Source of the DNA: JAUXEH01 sp965533275
GTDB taxonomy: Bacteria > Acidobacteriota > Aminicenantia > Aminicenantales > Aminicenantaceae
Direction: 5' to 3'
Length of the DNA: 64,000 nucleotides
Assembly (NCBI GenBank): GCA_965533275.1
Contig: CBESWG010000001.1
Span: forward strand, 215,360-279,359
In this document: piece by piece, positions 1 to 8,663 of the stretch
Position numbering within the stretch: position 1 is the first letter of the stretch
Layout of the letters: each line of letters starts with the position of its first letter
Translations under genes and position numbers: made by a program
Notes under the pieces: model-generated
Database searches by the model: none
What the model saw: only the letters and a program-made list of their open reading frames with translations
What the model was told of the DNA's origin: nothing

Positions 1-351
1 TACCGGCCTATTTATGCCATCGACCACAAAGATCCTTGCCGCTTCACCTCCGAGCTTAGAAACAGGTGTTAGGTAGCCGACCGCATGTCCGGCCAGACGA
101 GCAGCAAATGCCTGTCGGAGCGACAATCGGCTCCCATAATACCGCATAATCCAGCACCAGTTCAGAGACCGGATGCCCCAGAAAAGGAAACGGAGTCCCA
201 TGAGCAGCATCCAGTCAGTCCACTTCAACTTGAGCACGGCAAACCAGATTCGGGTGAGATCCATCCTCAGCAAGAGATAGACGAACGCTGCCATGCAAAA
301 TAGGGCAAGAGCCCGGCTGATCAGGGCATAGGATAGGCGAGGGACCTTCAT
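1..351 (-). CDS. Flippase-like / LPG-synthase-type transmembrane protein, N-terminal part (truncated by window edge)
   Basis: The minus-strand frame opens with ATG at 351, about 5 bases after an AGGTGAAG ribosome-binding site. It stays open for 117 codons to the window edge, so the C-terminus is missing. The product starts with hydrophobic segments at about residues 10-28 and 43-62. Residues 92-106 read GYLTPVSKLGGEAAR, which resembles the conserved loop of the lysylphosphatidylglycerol-synthase transmembrane / UPF0104 flippase-like family. Members are integral membrane proteins of roughly 300-350 residues involved in lipid or lipid-linked substrate movement; the exact substrate here cannot be told. 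It is divergent from the barrel gene at 533. An isolated membrane domain or a longer fusion are both possible. Confidence 0.72.
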   Translation of the reverse strand, partial: MKVPRLSYALISRALALFCMAAFVYLLLRMDLTRIWFAVLKLKWTDWMLLMGLRFLFWGIRSLNWCWIMRYYGSRLSLRQAFAARLAGHAVGYLTPVSKLGGEAARIFVVDGINRPV

Positions 352-532
352 CTTCACCTATATACCAGAAAAACCTCTAAATTGCTTTGAAATATCCCAT
401 ATCTGGCGAGTTCTAGAAGAATCAAGTTGGTCGAATGAATTGACTTTGAAGTCCCTCAGGTGGCAACATAGAGCACTTCGAAATGACAGGATGATTCAGA
501 TCCGGACGGCGCGGACAAGGATGCGATAAAAA

Positions 533-2101
533 GTGTTAGAAATGTTCAGCTGCAGAGCGACCGCTGCTTTTGTATTATTGCTGTTCTGGGGAGGCGCGGC
601 TGAGGGATCCTGTACACTCGAAGATCGGGATTATCTTGAGGATTTCACGCTCAGCACCACCGAATCCGGGCCAGAAACCAATCTCGGGCGCGCTCTGTTG
701 GAGTTTGCGGCCTTCATGGCCTATTCGCAGACCAAATACTGGATCGAGCGAAAAGACAATCCAAGAGCATGGGATTATAGCCTCAACCTGAAAGATCAGC
801 TCGCCCGGACCTATCCCGGAAACTGGAGCTTCGATGCGAACTGTTTCGATTACAATCTGGGACACACATGGGCAGGCTCGCTGTATTATCAGATCGCACG
901 GACCAATCACCTGGGCATGTTGGGCTCAAGCTTGTTTACGTTGGCGGGATCCTTCTATTGGGAGTACATCGTGGAGTGGCGCAATGCGGTCTCGATCAAC
1001 GATATGGTGTACACAACCCTGGGTGGGATCTACTTAGGAGAAGCCTGGTTCAAGCTGGGGGATGCCCTGGATTCGCTTCCTGGGGTGCGTGGGCAAGTGC
1101 TTGGATTCCTAAATCCTATTCTCAAGTTCAATAGATGGCTGGACAGCAAGGGAAGCCGCGGACAGGTCTCCGACCCGGTTTATGGAGGCGTGGCATTCGA
1201 CCTGGCTTTGGGGGCCAGAACTCTGGAGCATCAGGGCGAAGAAGATCGGGCGACTGGGGTGTATGTTGCGGTCGGCGCACAGTGTTTCGATGAACCCGAG
1301 TACGGCCATCCCGCACACATCGAAAGAACGTTTTTTGGATCATTTTTCAGTGAGATCATGTTCGACATGACACTGGGGTCGGGAGGCCAAGACGAGATCA
1401 ACTTCGACTCCAAGATTTTGGTGTTGGGGAATTTCCATCAAGCTTTGGATGAGGACCTGAAGGGATTCAATTATACGGCCGGCCTTGGGGCGGCCTTCAG
1501 CCTGTTCCAGAGAAAAACCTCCGCGTACTACGATTCCTGTGCCGTCAAAGTCAGGCGCGGGGACGATCTGAAGCTTGAGGAACCCAGGGATTTCCGGGAT
1601 AAAATAGCTGCGGTGCACATACTGGGGCCCATGTTCGATGGAATGCTCTATTCCGAGTGGGGCCGATTCAGGCTTAGAGTGGATGCCTTTCTTGACCTCG
1701 CCCTTGTGAATGCGTATGCCCTCAATCAATATTCACAGGATCAAGACATCCTTGGAATCTGGAACACGCTTCTCCACTACGGATATTACTATGCGTGGGG
1801 AGGGACCGGGTCTGCAGAGCTGACTTGGGGATCTGGCGGGCTGGAGGGAGGTGTTCGTGGGAGATACCAGGCCTACCGATCTCTGAAAAACACAGAGCGT
1901 TTCCCTTCCGATGTAACGCATAAGTTCCCGCTCCGGGACATTCGCTGGACAGCCGCTGCCCAACTGAAATGGACCATCCCAGGAACATGGCTGGGATTGG
2001 CCGCATCGTTTGAATGGATGGGCAGGGAGGGGGAGATCGAACACGTAAAGGTGGATACCCTGCAGCTCAGGACTGTCTTCGGACTGAGCTACGGATTCTG
2101 A
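533..2101 (+). CDS. Predicted outer-membrane beta-barrel protein (DUF3943-like)
   Basis: This 522-residue protein starts with GTG at 533, 10 bases after an AGGATG-like site; ATG at 542 is an alternative. Residues 8-26 form a signal peptide. Around residues 106-180 there is a pattern of the type H-x3-GSLYYQIAR-x-N-x2-G, followed by a W-x3-V-E-W segment and a D-x7-LGG-x2-LGEAW segment. This resembles DUF3943, a family of secreted proteins found next to outer-membrane functions. The rest is rich in alternating aromatic and polar residues and ends in an aromatic residue (SYGF), as outer-membrane barrels do. The function is unknown. The last 13 bases overlap the convergent nucleotidyltransferase gene. 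Confidence 0.62.
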   Translation: MLEMFSCRATAAFVLLLFWGGAAEGSCTLEDRDYLEDFTLSTTESGPETNLGRALLEFAAFMAYSQTKYWIERKDNPRAWDYSLNLKDQLARTYPGNWSFDANCFDYNLGHTWAGSLYYQIARTNHLGMLGSSLFTLAGSFYWEYIVEWRNAVSINDMVYTTLGGIYLGEAWFKLGDALDSLPGVRGQVLGFLNPILKFNRWLDSKGSRGQVSDPVYGGVAFDLALGARTLEHQGEEDRATGVYVAVGAQCFDEPEYGHPAHIERTFFGSFFSEIMFDMTLGSGGQDEINFDSKILVLGNFHQALDEDLKGFNYTAGLGAAFSLFQRKTSAYYDSCAVKVRRGDDLKLEEPRDFRDKIAAVHILGPMFDGMLYSEWGRFRLRVDAFLDLALVNAYALNQYSQDQDILGIWNTLLHYGYYYAWGGTGSAELTWGSGGLEGGVRGRYQAYRSLKNTERFPSDVTHKFPLRDIRWTAAAQLKWTIPGTWLGLAASFEWMGREGEIEHVKVDTLQLRTVFGLSYGF

Positions 2102-2529
2102 AGCATAAGTTTCTGCTTGATGTTCGAGGTTGAAACTCCCTCAGTGTAGGGGAGATAGACGATCCTGACTCCGACTGAACTCAAGTGTACCTCATACTGT
2201 TTGAAGCGCTCGGTTTCAAACCAGTCATCACCGATAAACATCACGTCGAACTTGAGTTTTTTCCACATCCTGAATTTGTCCAGGTCATCCTGGGGTATTG
2301 CCAAGTCTACACACCGGATGTTTCTGATGATCTCGATCCTCTGATCGAAGGGAATCACAGGTTCCGCATTCTTGTAGGCAACCAGTTCATCCGTCGTCAC
2401 ACCGACGATGAGACGGTCACACAGCGATTTCGATCGGAGGAGCAGATTCAGATGCCCGATGTGGAACAGGTCGAAGACTCCGCTTGTGTACCCCACGGTA
2501 TTAAGCTTGTGATCGTTTGAATTATTCAT
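2089..2529 (-). CDS. Glycerol-3-phosphate cytidylyltransferase-like nucleotidyltransferase (TagD/RfaE-C type)
   Basis: This 146-residue protein belongs to the small cytidylyltransferase family, which joins a sugar- or glycerol-phosphate to CMP or AMP. It shows GVFDLFHIGH at residues 17-26 with the nucleotide-binding HIGH motif, and a C-terminal VSTSNIKQ matching the family's ISTT-type motif. Its length fits a single TagD-like domain. I chose the ATG at 2529; a longer frame reaches 2835, but that would run across the promoter and start of the divergent TonB receptor gene and adds residues with no family similarity. It likely makes an activated precursor for a surface polymer or lipid. The exact substrate is not readable. 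Confidence 0.85.
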   Translation of the reverse strand: MNNSNDHKLNTVGYTSGVFDLFHIGHLNLLLRSKSLCDRLIVGVTTDELVAYKNAEPVIPFDQRIEIIRNIRCVDLAIPQDDLDKFRMWKKLKFDVMFIGDDWFETERFKQYEVHLSSVGVRIVYLPYTEGVSTSNIKQKLMLQNP

Positions 2530-2588
2530 AATAGGCGGCTCGTCTTTCCCTCTATGTATAACAAAGAGATCCAATCCGGTCAAACCTC

Positions 2589-2618
2589 TTGACCTCAACC
2601 TGGATTGATGTCTAAAAT
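2589..2618 (+). promoter_or_regulatory. Candidate promoter for the TonB receptor gene
   Basis: TTGACC at 2589-2594 and TAAAAT at 2613-2618 are separated by 18 bases and lie 27 bases before the ATG at 2645. Each matches the sigma-70 type consensus at five of six positions. This is pattern matching only. Confidence 0.4.
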
Positions 2619-2644
2619 CTGGTATCATTAATAGGCAGACAGAG

Positions 2645-4969
2645 ATGTATAGACATAGCCGATCGAACAGGACTGGACCGACACTCGTGTCTCTACTAGT
2701 CTCTCTGCTTGTTGCGAGCTCCTTTGCATTCCCAGGCATGGAAGGAACGATCCAGGGCAAGGTGTTTGACTTTGATTCGCATAGGCCACTTCCCCTGGTA
2801 TCAGTCGTGCTGCAGGGACTTGAGCTCAGCACCATATCGGATGAGGAGGGCCAATTTTCCTTTTTTGCGCTGGAGTCCGGAACCTACACGCTGACATTCT
2901 CTGCCGAAGGATATGAACCTCTGATCGTCCGCAATGTGGCCGTAGCCGGGCCCACGTTGAAAAACCTGGAGATTTCCTTGATAAGCAGCCTGCTCAAGAT
3001 CGAAGAGGAAGTCACCGTCACGGCCGAGGCTTTGCCCCACGTGGAAGAAAAGACCGGCAGCGTGATCCAGCTAGAGACGGAGCAGATCACCAGGGTTCCG
3101 GGATCTTTTCAGGACCTCAGCCGGATATTGGATGCGGCCCCTGGCGCCTACCGGCGCACTCAGAAGGCCAACGACCTCATTGTCAGAGGTGGGGGGCCCT
3201 GGGAAAACGGTTACTTCATAGATAACATACCGGTCCCCAATATCAATCATTTTCAGAGTCAGGCAACCAGCGGGGGCGCGATCGGTGTCATCGATGTGTC
3301 TCTGATCAAGGACTTGGACTTTCACACCGGAGGATTTTCAGCCTCCTATGGAAACCGTATGTCTTCCATCGTAGACATCCGGTTTCGCGAAGGCAATCGG
3401 GACAGGAAAGCTATGCAGCTCGATCTAAACATAGCCGGATTTGGAGCCCGCTTCGAAGGTCCCCTGGGAACGAACAAGGGGTCATGGCTGGTCTCGATGA
3501 AACGCAGCTATCACGATCTCGTGGCCGGGATGGTCGGATATGGGGTGGCGCCCCGCTTCGGGGATTTCCACGTCAAGATGGCCTATGACATCGATCCTAA
3601 TAACCGGCTTGTTTTTCTCAACATTTTTGGAGACAGCCGGATCTCTTACGATCTCGAGAGGGCGGTAGAGGAAGGCTTTAACAATGTGCTGGATTTCAAG
3701 ACGCGCCAGAATACAATCGGATTGAACTGGGCCCACAGTTGGGGAAACCGTGGGATATCCAACACTTCGATGTCCTATTCATTTTTCGACACAGGATACT
3801 CAGGGCGTGCGGTCAATGCCGAGACAGCAGCCAGGGAGTATCGGGTGACGGAAGAGTTGCACGGAAAGGTCAACCTAAGAAACCTCAACTCTTTCCAGCT
3901 GGGATCCCTTTCTCGCGTGGAATTTGGAGCAGAGTTCGATTGGGAAGGACTGGATTACTCCAACTATGCCTCAGAGTACATGAACCGCTGGGGCACATAC
4001 GTGGGAGAAGCCCTTACCAAAGGGCAGCTCTCGGTGGTTGCACCGGCGGCCTTTTTCACGCTGATCTACAATCCCCTGAATGCGGTGACCGCATCCGTCG
4101 GTTTCCGAGCGGAGTATTTCAGCTATAACCGGCATTGGTTCCTCTCGCCCCGGATAGCCGCTACTTGGAGATTAAATCCCAAGCTGTCGGTAAAGGCAGC
4201 CGGGGGTCTCTACTACCAGACGCTTCCCTTGTTTCTCCTCTCTGGCAGCGAGACCAACCGGGACAACGCGGACCCCAGATCGGCGCATGTGATCCTGGGC
4301 GTCAAATACAACATAACAAAAGAGATACTCCTGTCCTTGGATGTCTTCAACAAATCTTACTCACAACTTCCTCTTGCCACGGAAGATCCCACTCTCTTCG
4401 TTCTCGACAGCGGGCTCGACTTCGGCTTCTTCCGATCCTACAACCAGCTCTACGACTGGGGCATTTCATACTGCAGGGGATTCGAGTTTCTGATACAGAA
4501 GCGCGTTCTTAGGGGGCTCTATGGATTGGCCAGCGTTTCCCTTTTTCGTTCCCGATTCAAAGACTACTATGGGGTTTGGCGCAACAGGATCAATGACAAC
4601 AGATACCTATTGACGGTGGTCGGGGGTTACCGGCCGAACACACACTGGGGAATCAATGTGCGCCTGGACGTGGCGGGGGGTATCCCATACACGCCCTATA
4701 ACCAGGAACAGTCCAAACAATACAACCGTGGGATACTGGATACGAACCAGATATTCCTGTCCAGGTATCCCGCATATACTGCGTTGAACGTCAGGCTGGA
4801 ACGCCGGTTTCGTTTCGGCAGATCATATCTGGATGTCTATCTCGGAGCGATCAACCTCTTGAACCGCAAAAACGTGGATCGTTATTACTGGGATAAGATC
4901 GACAATACGATCGCTGTCATCCACCAGGTACCCATCCTACCCGTTTTCGGAGCGACCTGGAACTTCTAA
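2645..4969 (+). CDS. TonB-dependent outer-membrane receptor with N-terminal carboxypeptidase-regulatory-like domain
   Basis: This 774-residue protein has a signal peptide (about residues 12-31) and a carboxypeptidase-regulatory-like Ig fold at about 35-115. Next come a plug domain at about 120-250, with ILDAAPGAYRR and a RGGGPWENGYFIDNIP-type segment, and a long beta-barrel ending in ATWNF. TonB receptors take up bulky substrates such as siderophores, vitamins or oligosaccharides across the outer membrane, using energy from TonB-ExbBD. No SusD-like lipoprotein adjoins it, so it is not a classic SusCD pair, and the substrate is unknown. It is convergent with the arylsulfotransferase-like gene, with only 3 bases between them. 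Confidence 0.9.
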   Translation: MYRHSRSNRTGPTLVSLLVSLLVASSFAFPGMEGTIQGKVFDFDSHRPLPLVSVVLQGLELSTISDEEGQFSFFALESGTYTLTFSAEGYEPLIVRNVAVAGPTLKNLEISLISSLLKIEEEVTVTAEALPHVEEKTGSVIQLETEQITRVPGSFQDLSRILDAAPGAYRRTQKANDLIVRGGGPWENGYFIDNIPVPNINHFQSQATSGGAIGVIDVSLIKDLDFHTGGFSASYGNRMSSIVDIRFREGNRDRKAMQLDLNIAGFGARFEGPLGTNKGSWLVSMKRSYHDLVAGMVGYGVAPRFGDFHVKMAYDIDPNNRLVFLNIFGDSRISYDLERAVEEGFNNVLDFKTRQNTIGLNWAHSWGNRGISNTSMSYSFFDTGYSGRAVNAETAAREYRVTEELHGKVNLRNLNSFQLGSLSRVEFGAEFDWEGLDYSNYASEYMNRWGTYVGEALTKGQLSVVAPAAFFTLIYNPLNAVTASVGFRAEYFSYNRHWFLSPRIAATWRLNPKLSVKAAGGLYYQTLPLFLLSGSETNRDNADPRSAHVILGVKYNITKEILLSLDVFNKSYSQLPLATEDPTLFVLDSGLDFGFFRSYNQLYDWGISYCRGFEFLIQKRVLRGLYGLASVSLFRSRFKDYYGVWRNRINDNRYLLTVVGGYRPNTHWGINVRLDVAGGIPYTPYNQEQSKQYNRGILDTNQIFLSRYPAYTALNVRLERRFRFGRSYLDVYLGAINLLNRKNVDRYYWDKIDNTIAVIHQVPILPVFGATWNF

Positions 4970-4972
4970 GCC

Positions 4973-6322
4973 TTACCGTCCCTGAACCAACCAGTCCAAT
5001 GAGGCCTTGGGATTCAAGCGGATAAGCTCACACAGATTGGCTGTCAACTCTCGCTCGGCGCCTACACGATGAGGGTGGATGAACTCCCAGACAACAAACC
5101 CGTCCCGCGTCACTTCGAAAGCTCTGCCGTTGTTGGAATCGGTGATCAGTGTGTTCCCATTTGGCAGCCGCTGGTTAGAGCCCTGAGTGGGCGAAAAGAA
5201 CGGAGCCTCAGGAGTGCCACGATAATTCCACAGCTCTTTTCCTGTCAGAGGATCGAATTCCAGGACAGCGGATTCGGCCCAGGTGTGGAGGTTGTCGAAG
5301 ATCAGGATATTCCCGGAATCCAGAAAAGTGGGTTGATGAGGATAGTGCCACAGGTCCCACATCGCCCAGACCACCTGTTCCTTTTCGATGTCCACGACGA
5401 CGACGGTGTGCAGATTGCGCAAAGCCAACAGGAGGTTTCCCTCCGCAAACACAGGTGACCGTTGGACATGATCGCCATTCAGATACTCGATCGTATTGGC
5501 GTGAAAGATGTAAAAAGGCAAACCAGGCTTCACGTATTCAAGAATATTTTGCCACACACGACTGGTGATGCTCTTGCGTCCCCTGTCGGATGATTCGGAT
5601 ATCCCTTCGAGAATATATTTGAACTCAGAATTTTGAAGGCAGGATATCAGAGATACTCTATTAATCAGCTTCCCCTGGGGATCGAGGACATGGATGAAGT
5701 CTTCGAGGATGGGGTGCGCGATTCCAGGGTATCGGCTCCGCTTTCGAGCCAGACTGTATATCAGCCCCTCCGGTGTCACATCGAAGTCATGATGTTCCCC
5801 GCCAAGGTGGGCCCAAATCAGCCTGGACTCCCTGTCGATCTTGATCAGTCCCAGCCCCGAATAGACTGCCAGAAGATCTCCGTTGTCCCACATGTGAACG
5901 CGGCGCCAGAACTGGTTGTGCCCCTCGTTTTCCAGAAGGATCTCCTGTTCCGGCCAAACGGCTTCCATGGGAAAATGCCACGTGTGAAGGACTTCACCCG
6001 TCATCGACAGCAAATATGCGGTAGGGGAGTGACTGGAGCAGTAGAGGTTGTAGCCATCCCAGGCCTGCTTGTGGTCGTAAGTGGTAACGCCTACGCGTTC
6101 GCGCTTGGTCACTGATCCGCGCACGTAGGGAAGAGACAAGAGCTTACGCAGTTGATCGGTGTCAACAACGCGTTCTTTGTCTTCATTACTGGCCACGCCA
6201 TTCCTCGCCATCTCTGGACTCGGTTCCCTGATCTGACAGCTCATCATCAGCGCTGCGATCAACATGACGCTCCATTCGAACAATCGTTTGTAGAGAGGCC
6301 TCCAGGCGTCAGATGAAATCAT
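4973..6322 (-). CDS. Arylsulfotransferase (ASST)-like beta-propeller lipoprotein
   Basis: This 449-residue protein has an N-terminal hydrophobic stretch ending in a lipobox-like MMSC near residue 29. The body holds repeated blades such as GEVLHTWHFP, GNILIFDNLHTWAESAV, GKELWNYRG and LPNGNTLITDSNNGRAFEV. These are typical of the arylsulfotransferase / ASST-like propeller family, which moves sulfate between phenolic compounds in the periplasm. I did not confirm the catalytic histidine of true arylsulfate sulfotransferases, so the family name is safer than the activity. It follows the barrel gene at 6346-7107 by 23 bases on the same strand, so the two are probably co-transcribed. Confidence 0.7.
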   Translation of the reverse strand: MISSDAWRPLYKRLFEWSVMLIAALMMSCQIREPSPEMARNGVASNEDKERVVDTDQLRKLLSLPYVRGSVTKRERVGVTTYDHKQAWDGYNLYCSSHSPTAYLLSMTGEVLHTWHFPMEAVWPEQEILLENEGHNQFWRRVHMWDNGDLLAVYSGLGLIKIDRESRLIWAHLGGEHHDFDVTPEGLIYSLARKRSRYPGIAHPILEDFIHVLDPQGKLINRVSLISCLQNSEFKYILEGISESSDRGRKSITSRVWQNILEYVKPGLPFYIFHANTIEYLNGDHVQRSPVFAEGNLLLALRNLHTVVVVDIEKEQVVWAMWDLWHYPHQPTFLDSGNILIFDNLHTWAESAVLEFDPLTGKELWNYRGTPEAPFFSPTQGSNQRLPNGNTLITDSNNGRAFEVTRDGFVVWEFIHPHRVGAERELTANLCELIRLNPKASLDWLVQGR

Positions 6323-6345
6323 GTTTCAACCGTTGGCACTTGAAA

Positions 6346-7107
6346 TCAGAGATGGAAATTCAGGCCGGCGGAGAGGACGGTCCCTTCTGCGAATGCGAGC
6401 CCCAGGAAGATCGCTATCCGGGAATGGATGTCATACTGGGTGCTCAGTCCGAAAGTAGGGGCGAAAAGCATTTTTGGAATATCCTCGTCCCAGGTGCGGA
6501 TATTCTGAATGGTTTCACTGAATGCTCCGGTGTAAGCGACGTCACCCAAGGGAGTCTGTACCGTTGTGGTCTGATCGAGTGACATATCCCCGTCATAGGG
6601 AAGTATGGTAAGCCCCCCATGAACATGGATCCTGAACCTGTTTGAGTGAAACACCTCCCAACGGGCAAGGATCGAGAGCATGACCGAGTTCAGGTCGACG
6701 GTGCCGCCGCCCTCTGTACGAACCCTCACGAGTTCGTAATCTAGAAAGGAGATGGACTGTTCGAGATTGATCGTGTAGGGAAGTTTATACCTGAAGTATG
6801 CCCCGCGTATTCCCAGTGAGAACTGACTGAATTTGTACCAGAGGCTCAGCGAAACTTGCTGCCCGGATGAGGAAAGGGCCACATCTTCCAAGGTGGAAAA
6901 AGCGCTGGGCGGAAGGACCGAATTCATCAGCCGTTCCAGTTCTTTCTTGATCATGTTCTCGGTCGCCCGCTCCAGATGAGAGCCGAAAGGAGATGCGGTC
7001 CAGAGCCCGTAGGAAAACTGTATGTCGAATTTGCTGCCATGACTGTGCTGAGGCAGGACCACGCATGAGAGAAACAGGAAGGCTATGATTAAGACTTTGT
7101 TCTTCAT
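6346..7107 (-). CDS. Predicted outer-membrane beta-barrel protein of unknown function
   Basis: This 253-residue protein has a clear Sec signal peptide (about residues 1-25, with hydrophobic FLFLSCVVLP). The mature part alternates aromatic and polar residues (FSYGLW, SLWYKFSQFSLGIRGAYFRYKL, VFHSNRFRIHVHGGL, AIFLGLAFAEG) and ends in a hydrophobic strand (VLSAGLNFHL). This is typical of small 8- to 12-stranded barrels. I do not recognise a named family. It sits in a minus-strand series, 36 bases downstream of the gene at 7144-7902 and 23 bases upstream of the arylsulfotransferase-like gene. Confidence 0.6.
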   Translation of the reverse strand: MKNKVLIIAFLFLSCVVLPQHSHGSKFDIQFSYGLWTASPFGSHLERATENMIKKELERLMNSVLPPSAFSTLEDVALSSSGQQVSLSLWYKFSQFSLGIRGAYFRYKLPYTINLEQSISFLDYELVRVRTEGGGTVDLNSVMLSILARWEVFHSNRFRIHVHGGLTILPYDGDMSLDQTTTVQTPLGDVAYTGAFSETIQNIRTWDEDIPKMLFAPTFGLSTQYDIHSRIAIFLGLAFAEGTVLSAGLNFHL

Positions 7108-7143
7108 GTCAACTATTCTAGCATAGGGCGACAGGGAATTCTG

Positions 7144-7902
7144 CTAATCCGAGGGCTGAGGCTCCTCCACGTCGGCGAGGAACTCTCCACTCTGGAGGTT
7201 GTGGAACCTCCATTCACAGAGTTGTTTGAACCGGTTCAGGATGTTTTCTGTGACACGATTGTGGATCCGTTCCCAGATCGTGTTAACGAGACTCAATCTC
7301 GAGCCCCCTTCCTTCCCATAGAAATTGAAGCTGACCATCAGGAACAGCTGTGCATGCTCCTCCTCATCCAGATCCGGGATCGAGGAGCGCACATACATAC
7401 AGAACAATCCGATGGGATACCCGCCACTTGTTTCATAGAGCAGGTATCTGGCATTGTCCTGATCGCAGGACTTGGGCAGGTGTTGGAACCTGAGAGCGCT
7501 CAGGACAAAGAAAGGGATGTACTTGAGGCCGAAAAAACTTTTCCGGAATCCGAAAGGGTATTTCCGGTGTCCGAGCAGATAGATCAGGATGTGCTCCAGG
7601 CTGCCCTCCAGACGGTGGACGGTCGCGATCTTGTTCGGCCAACAGGACGAATCACCGTCCCATTTCAAGAGCTCCTCATAGACATACCGAACGGGGATTT
7701 CGATACCGATCTTGTGGATATTCAGCACCGAATACTGGCTGACCTCCATGTCGATGCGCTGCATCACTCGCCTGCTGTAATCCACCCGTTCCTGCTGAGA
7801 ATCAAATTTGATCAGGGTGTGTTGAGCTGGCTTATCCAGAAAGAAGTAGCGTATATCAGACCATATACCCTTGCTCTTGTTTGGGGGATGTATGTCTGCC
7901 AC
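7144..7902 (-). CDS. Unrecognised cytoplasmic protein, possibly START/SRPBCC-like
   Basis: This 252-residue protein has no signal peptide or membrane segment and I do not recognise it confidently. Its pattern (a start around VRYVYEELLKWDGDSSCWPN, strands such as RYLLYETSGGYPIGLF and AQLFLMVSFNFYGK, and a long C-terminal helix WERIHNRVTENILNRFKQL) is what a START/SRPBCC ligand-binding fold would give: mixed strands followed by a long helix packing on them. That assignment is an inference. It is rich in aromatics and tryptophan. The stop lies 36 bases before the barrel gene at 7107, so the two may be co-transcribed. Confidence 0.5.
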   Translation of the reverse strand: MADIHPPNKSKGIWSDIRYFFLDKPAQHTLIKFDSQQERVDYSRRVMQRIDMEVSQYSVLNIHKIGIEIPVRYVYEELLKWDGDSSCWPNKIATVHRLEGSLEHILIYLLGHRKYPFGFRKSFFGLKYIPFFVLSALRFQHLPKSCDQDNARYLLYETSGGYPIGLFCMYVRSSIPDLDEEEHAQLFLMVSFNFYGKEGGSRLSLVNTIWERIHNRVTENILNRFKQLCEWRFHNLQSGEFLADVEEPQPSD

Positions 7903-7995
7903 AGTATGATATTCCAGTGCCTATCTCGGCGTAACGAATATATATACCATGGGGCACTTCCCCGGTCAATTCTATGAAATGCCAGATGATTCGTA

Positions 7996-8550
7996 TCAGA
8001 ACCAGAGTGTCAGGCCAGCCTGCCAGAAGTTGTTCTTGTATCCATCCTTGATATTGACAAGACCCCAGTTGTATCTCGCCTCGGCGCCGATAAATAAGAA
8101 CCTCAGGCCCAATCCCGCAAACGTGCCGGCATCGAAGGTGTTGAATCCCTCGGTGGGCCCAGATTCCCCCATGATAGTTTCTTTGGAGCTGACTTTCACA
8201 GCACCGTGTACTCCGGCAAAACCCTGCAAAGGTCCGATCTTGAGTTTCAGCGCAACGGGCACAGAGACATAGTGGAGGACCAGCTTGTTGTTGTCGTCCA
8301 CCTTGCTGCCGGTCTGATAGTATTCAAAGGCAGAGTAGAAGTAGAGCATGGGGATCAATCGTGAGTCGTTGAATAACCCGACATAAAAACTGCTGTATGA
8401 ATCGTCAAAGTATTTGTCCCCGTCCTTCTGAATCGCGCTCGAGATATATCCGAACCGGATTCCCTTATCAATTTTCTGTGCAAACAGCGCCCCGGAAGCC
8501 ACGGTCAATGCTATCGCTATCATCAAGGTCAAGATGCCTATTTTTTTCAT
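7996..8550 (-). CDS. Small outer-membrane beta-barrel protein (porin-like)
   Basis: This 184-residue protein begins MKKIGILTLMIAIALTVASG with a typical Sec signal ending in LFAQ. The mature part is about 160 residues of amphipathic strands ending LTLWF, as in small OmpA/PorT-like 8-stranded barrels. The open frame extends back to 8619, but ATG at 8550 follows a GGAG site by 6 bases and gives the signal peptide, so I use it. The segment LGLRFLFIGAEARYNWGLVN is a typical barrel hairpin. The function is unknown. Downstream, 93 bases separate it from the gene at 7902. Confidence 0.65.
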   Translation of the reverse strand: MKKIGILTLMIAIALTVASGALFAQKIDKGIRFGYISSAIQKDGDKYFDDSYSSFYVGLFNDSRLIPMLYFYSAFEYYQTGSKVDDNNKLVLHYVSVPVALKLKIGPLQGFAGVHGAVKVSSKETIMGESGPTEGFNTFDAGTFAGLGLRFLFIGAEARYNWGLVNIKDGYKNNFWQAGLTLWF

Positions 8551-8663
8551 GATCAATCTCCGTCGCATGGATCGTGAGTATCTCGATCCCATGATATGCA
8601 CAGGGATCATGTTGGTCAATTGGACCTTAGTACAATAATCCAGCAGTCAGGTCGCCAAGCCAG

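Noticed and set aside
2530..2835. The open frame of the nucleotidyltransferase extends 102 codons upstream of the chosen start.
   Set aside because: It crosses the start and likely promoter of the divergent TonB receptor gene and shows no similarity to the family; the ATG at 2529 gives a normal-length protein.
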